Of a DNA stretch of 64,000 nt, positions 62,601 through 64,000 are shown one piece after another. Under the pieces are notes generated by a model, which was not told the DNA's origin, searched no databases, and saw only the letters and a list, made by a program, of their open reading frames with translations. The DNA lies in the NCBI RefSeq assembly GCF_047495875.1, contig NC_092462.1, positions 35,720,523 to 35,784,522 of the forward strand. The letters run 5' to 3'. Source of the stretch: Pithys albifrons albifrons (lineage: Eukaryota; Chordata; Aves; Passeriformes; Thamnophilidae). The first letter of the stretch is position 1. Each line of letters begins with the position of its first letter. Made by a program: the position numbers and the translations under genes.

Positions 62601-64000
62601 TTTAGTTGAGGTGCAGTGTGGGGGCAGTGTTTGTTTCTAAGAAGCCTTAAACCTCCAAAACAGACAAGAGAATCATGAATGGTACGGAGACCTAGTATTT
62701 GATCCATCTCCTTCCCAAACACAGAGGTTTTCACTAATGTTGAAAAACATATTCTTAAAGTATTTACAAAAGACTCATCTGGGAAGTCAACATGAGCTGC
62801 GCAAACTTGCCACGTTGTAGAAGGCAATACATTTAATGGTCAATGCAAGAACACTTCACAGTAAAGCAGAGTAAAAGGGAGTATTACCAATGCAAACATC
62901 CTCTTCTCACTGATTGGTTTAAGGCCTGTTACTTAAATTTTCTTCTGTCTTCTTTACCTTTGATAAGTGTATTAGCATGGTAGGATGGTAGTTAACACTC
63001 TGGTACAATGTGATTTATTACAAGAATCAACCAATCATATTATTTCATAACAATACTATGCCATAGTTGAGGAGTTTATTGATCATTTTAAATTTGAAAA
63101 TACAGATATCACTTAATTTCTATCTCTTTGAAAAGAAAAAGTAAAAGCAACTAATAAGCAAGTTAGATCCTAAATAACTCTTGAAGCAGCAAGTAAAATT
63201 TACTGTATACAACACAGTCTTTTTAATAACAAATGCAAGAGACACAGCTTACAAATATCAGTTATTATAATTAGTTACACTCTATGGAATGTTACTTCAC
63301 AGAATTTTAAAGAAATAAAAATTAAATTTTCTGAGAAGTCTGAAAAACTTTCAACTAGTGATACAGAAGACAGCTACAGTTATACACTATTTTTTCCAGC
63401 TGACTGTAATGACCACATAAAATAGACAAAGTGATTACAAATGACAAAGCCATTGTGTTTTGCTCTAGGATTAATAATACCACCAATATTTGGAAACAAG
63501 TCAGAAAGAGAATAAAAAATAATTCCTATATTTTGTTCTGCTCCACAGATTTACACCGCTATGAGTAATGAAGGTCCCGTAGATAAGAATTAGGATGTTC
63601 CAAGTAGGACAGTATAAATGTAATGTCATTACTCAATCACATTTTTTAAAAAGAATAATCTCTGTGTCATACAAACTGTGGCTTATACATATATATACAA
63701 AATTTTATCAAATGTCTAATGCAATCATCATAGGTAAGACCATTAGCACAAAGCATCATAAATATAACAAAATATGAATGAAGGTGATTTCCCTAACAGC
63801 ATCTACTGCAAAGGCTCAATTCCCAAGCATGAAGTAAACACACACATCAGCTAGAATCTCCCAGCACTGTGACACCACTGGCTACCACAGCAGGCTAACC
63901 AGGCAGCTTGGAAAACACATCAACCCAGAGAATTATTTTAGTGACAGATGTTACTAGTTGCAGCTACTAAGTAACTGGACTGCAGCAGCGCCAAGATTGG
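59700..64000. other. No confident gene
   Basis: Minus-strand frames of 125 codons (59702-60079), 79 codons (59992-60231) and 107 codons (62504-62827) are open but show no recognisable domain, start context or splice structure. A short TA tract lies near 63683-63698. GC rises slightly in the last 160 bases without a recognisable element. Confidence 0.5.

Noticed and set aside
1..64000. CRISPR array, prophage, operon or bacterial defence system
   Set aside because: No regularly spaced repeats, no dense coding; the sequence is vertebrate nuclear DNA.

Overview
The window looks like AT-rich avian nuclear DNA, intergenic or deep-intronic. Every clearly identifiable feature is a retrotransposon remnant. 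The evidence for a bird is the combination of several 3'-truncated CR1 LINE copies with CR1-type 3' ends and solo LTRs of an endogenous-retrovirus family I know from bird genomes. There are no bacterial features: no operons, no long open frames, no Shine-Dalgarno spacing. The longest open frames (about 140-170 codons) are roughly what chance allows in 64 kb of this composition, and several lie inside CR1 or LTR sequence.

Layout: 1-165 is a diverged CR1 piece running off the left edge. 166-9886 is single-copy-looking DNA with one coding-like antisense coiled-coil stretch (2399-2569) and one GC-richer block (4195-4600). CR1 copies follow at 9887-10500, 18890-19150, 19769-20028, 21005-21604 and 24614-24674. 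A solo LTR on the minus strand with a perfect 5-bp target duplication sits at 27631-28242. The stretch 28248-39145 holds only simple repeats and one strong CTCF-like motif at 36091-36105. The largest element is a minus-strand CR1 at 39146-41300 that keeps the 3' tail, the C-terminal part of reverse transcriptase and part of the endonuclease, but has lost the DNA between them. From 41301 to the end there are two more solo LTRs (52841-53487, plus; 58963-59694, minus), a weak candidate for a minus-strand terminal exon with a poly(A) signal (48559-48954), and a few unexplained open frames.

No gene is identified with confidence and no multi-gene system is visible. The coding-like stretches are reported as low-confidence candidates because decoy splice sites are abundant at this base composition. 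CR1 and LTR calls rest on recognising family consensus features from memory, not on an alignment.
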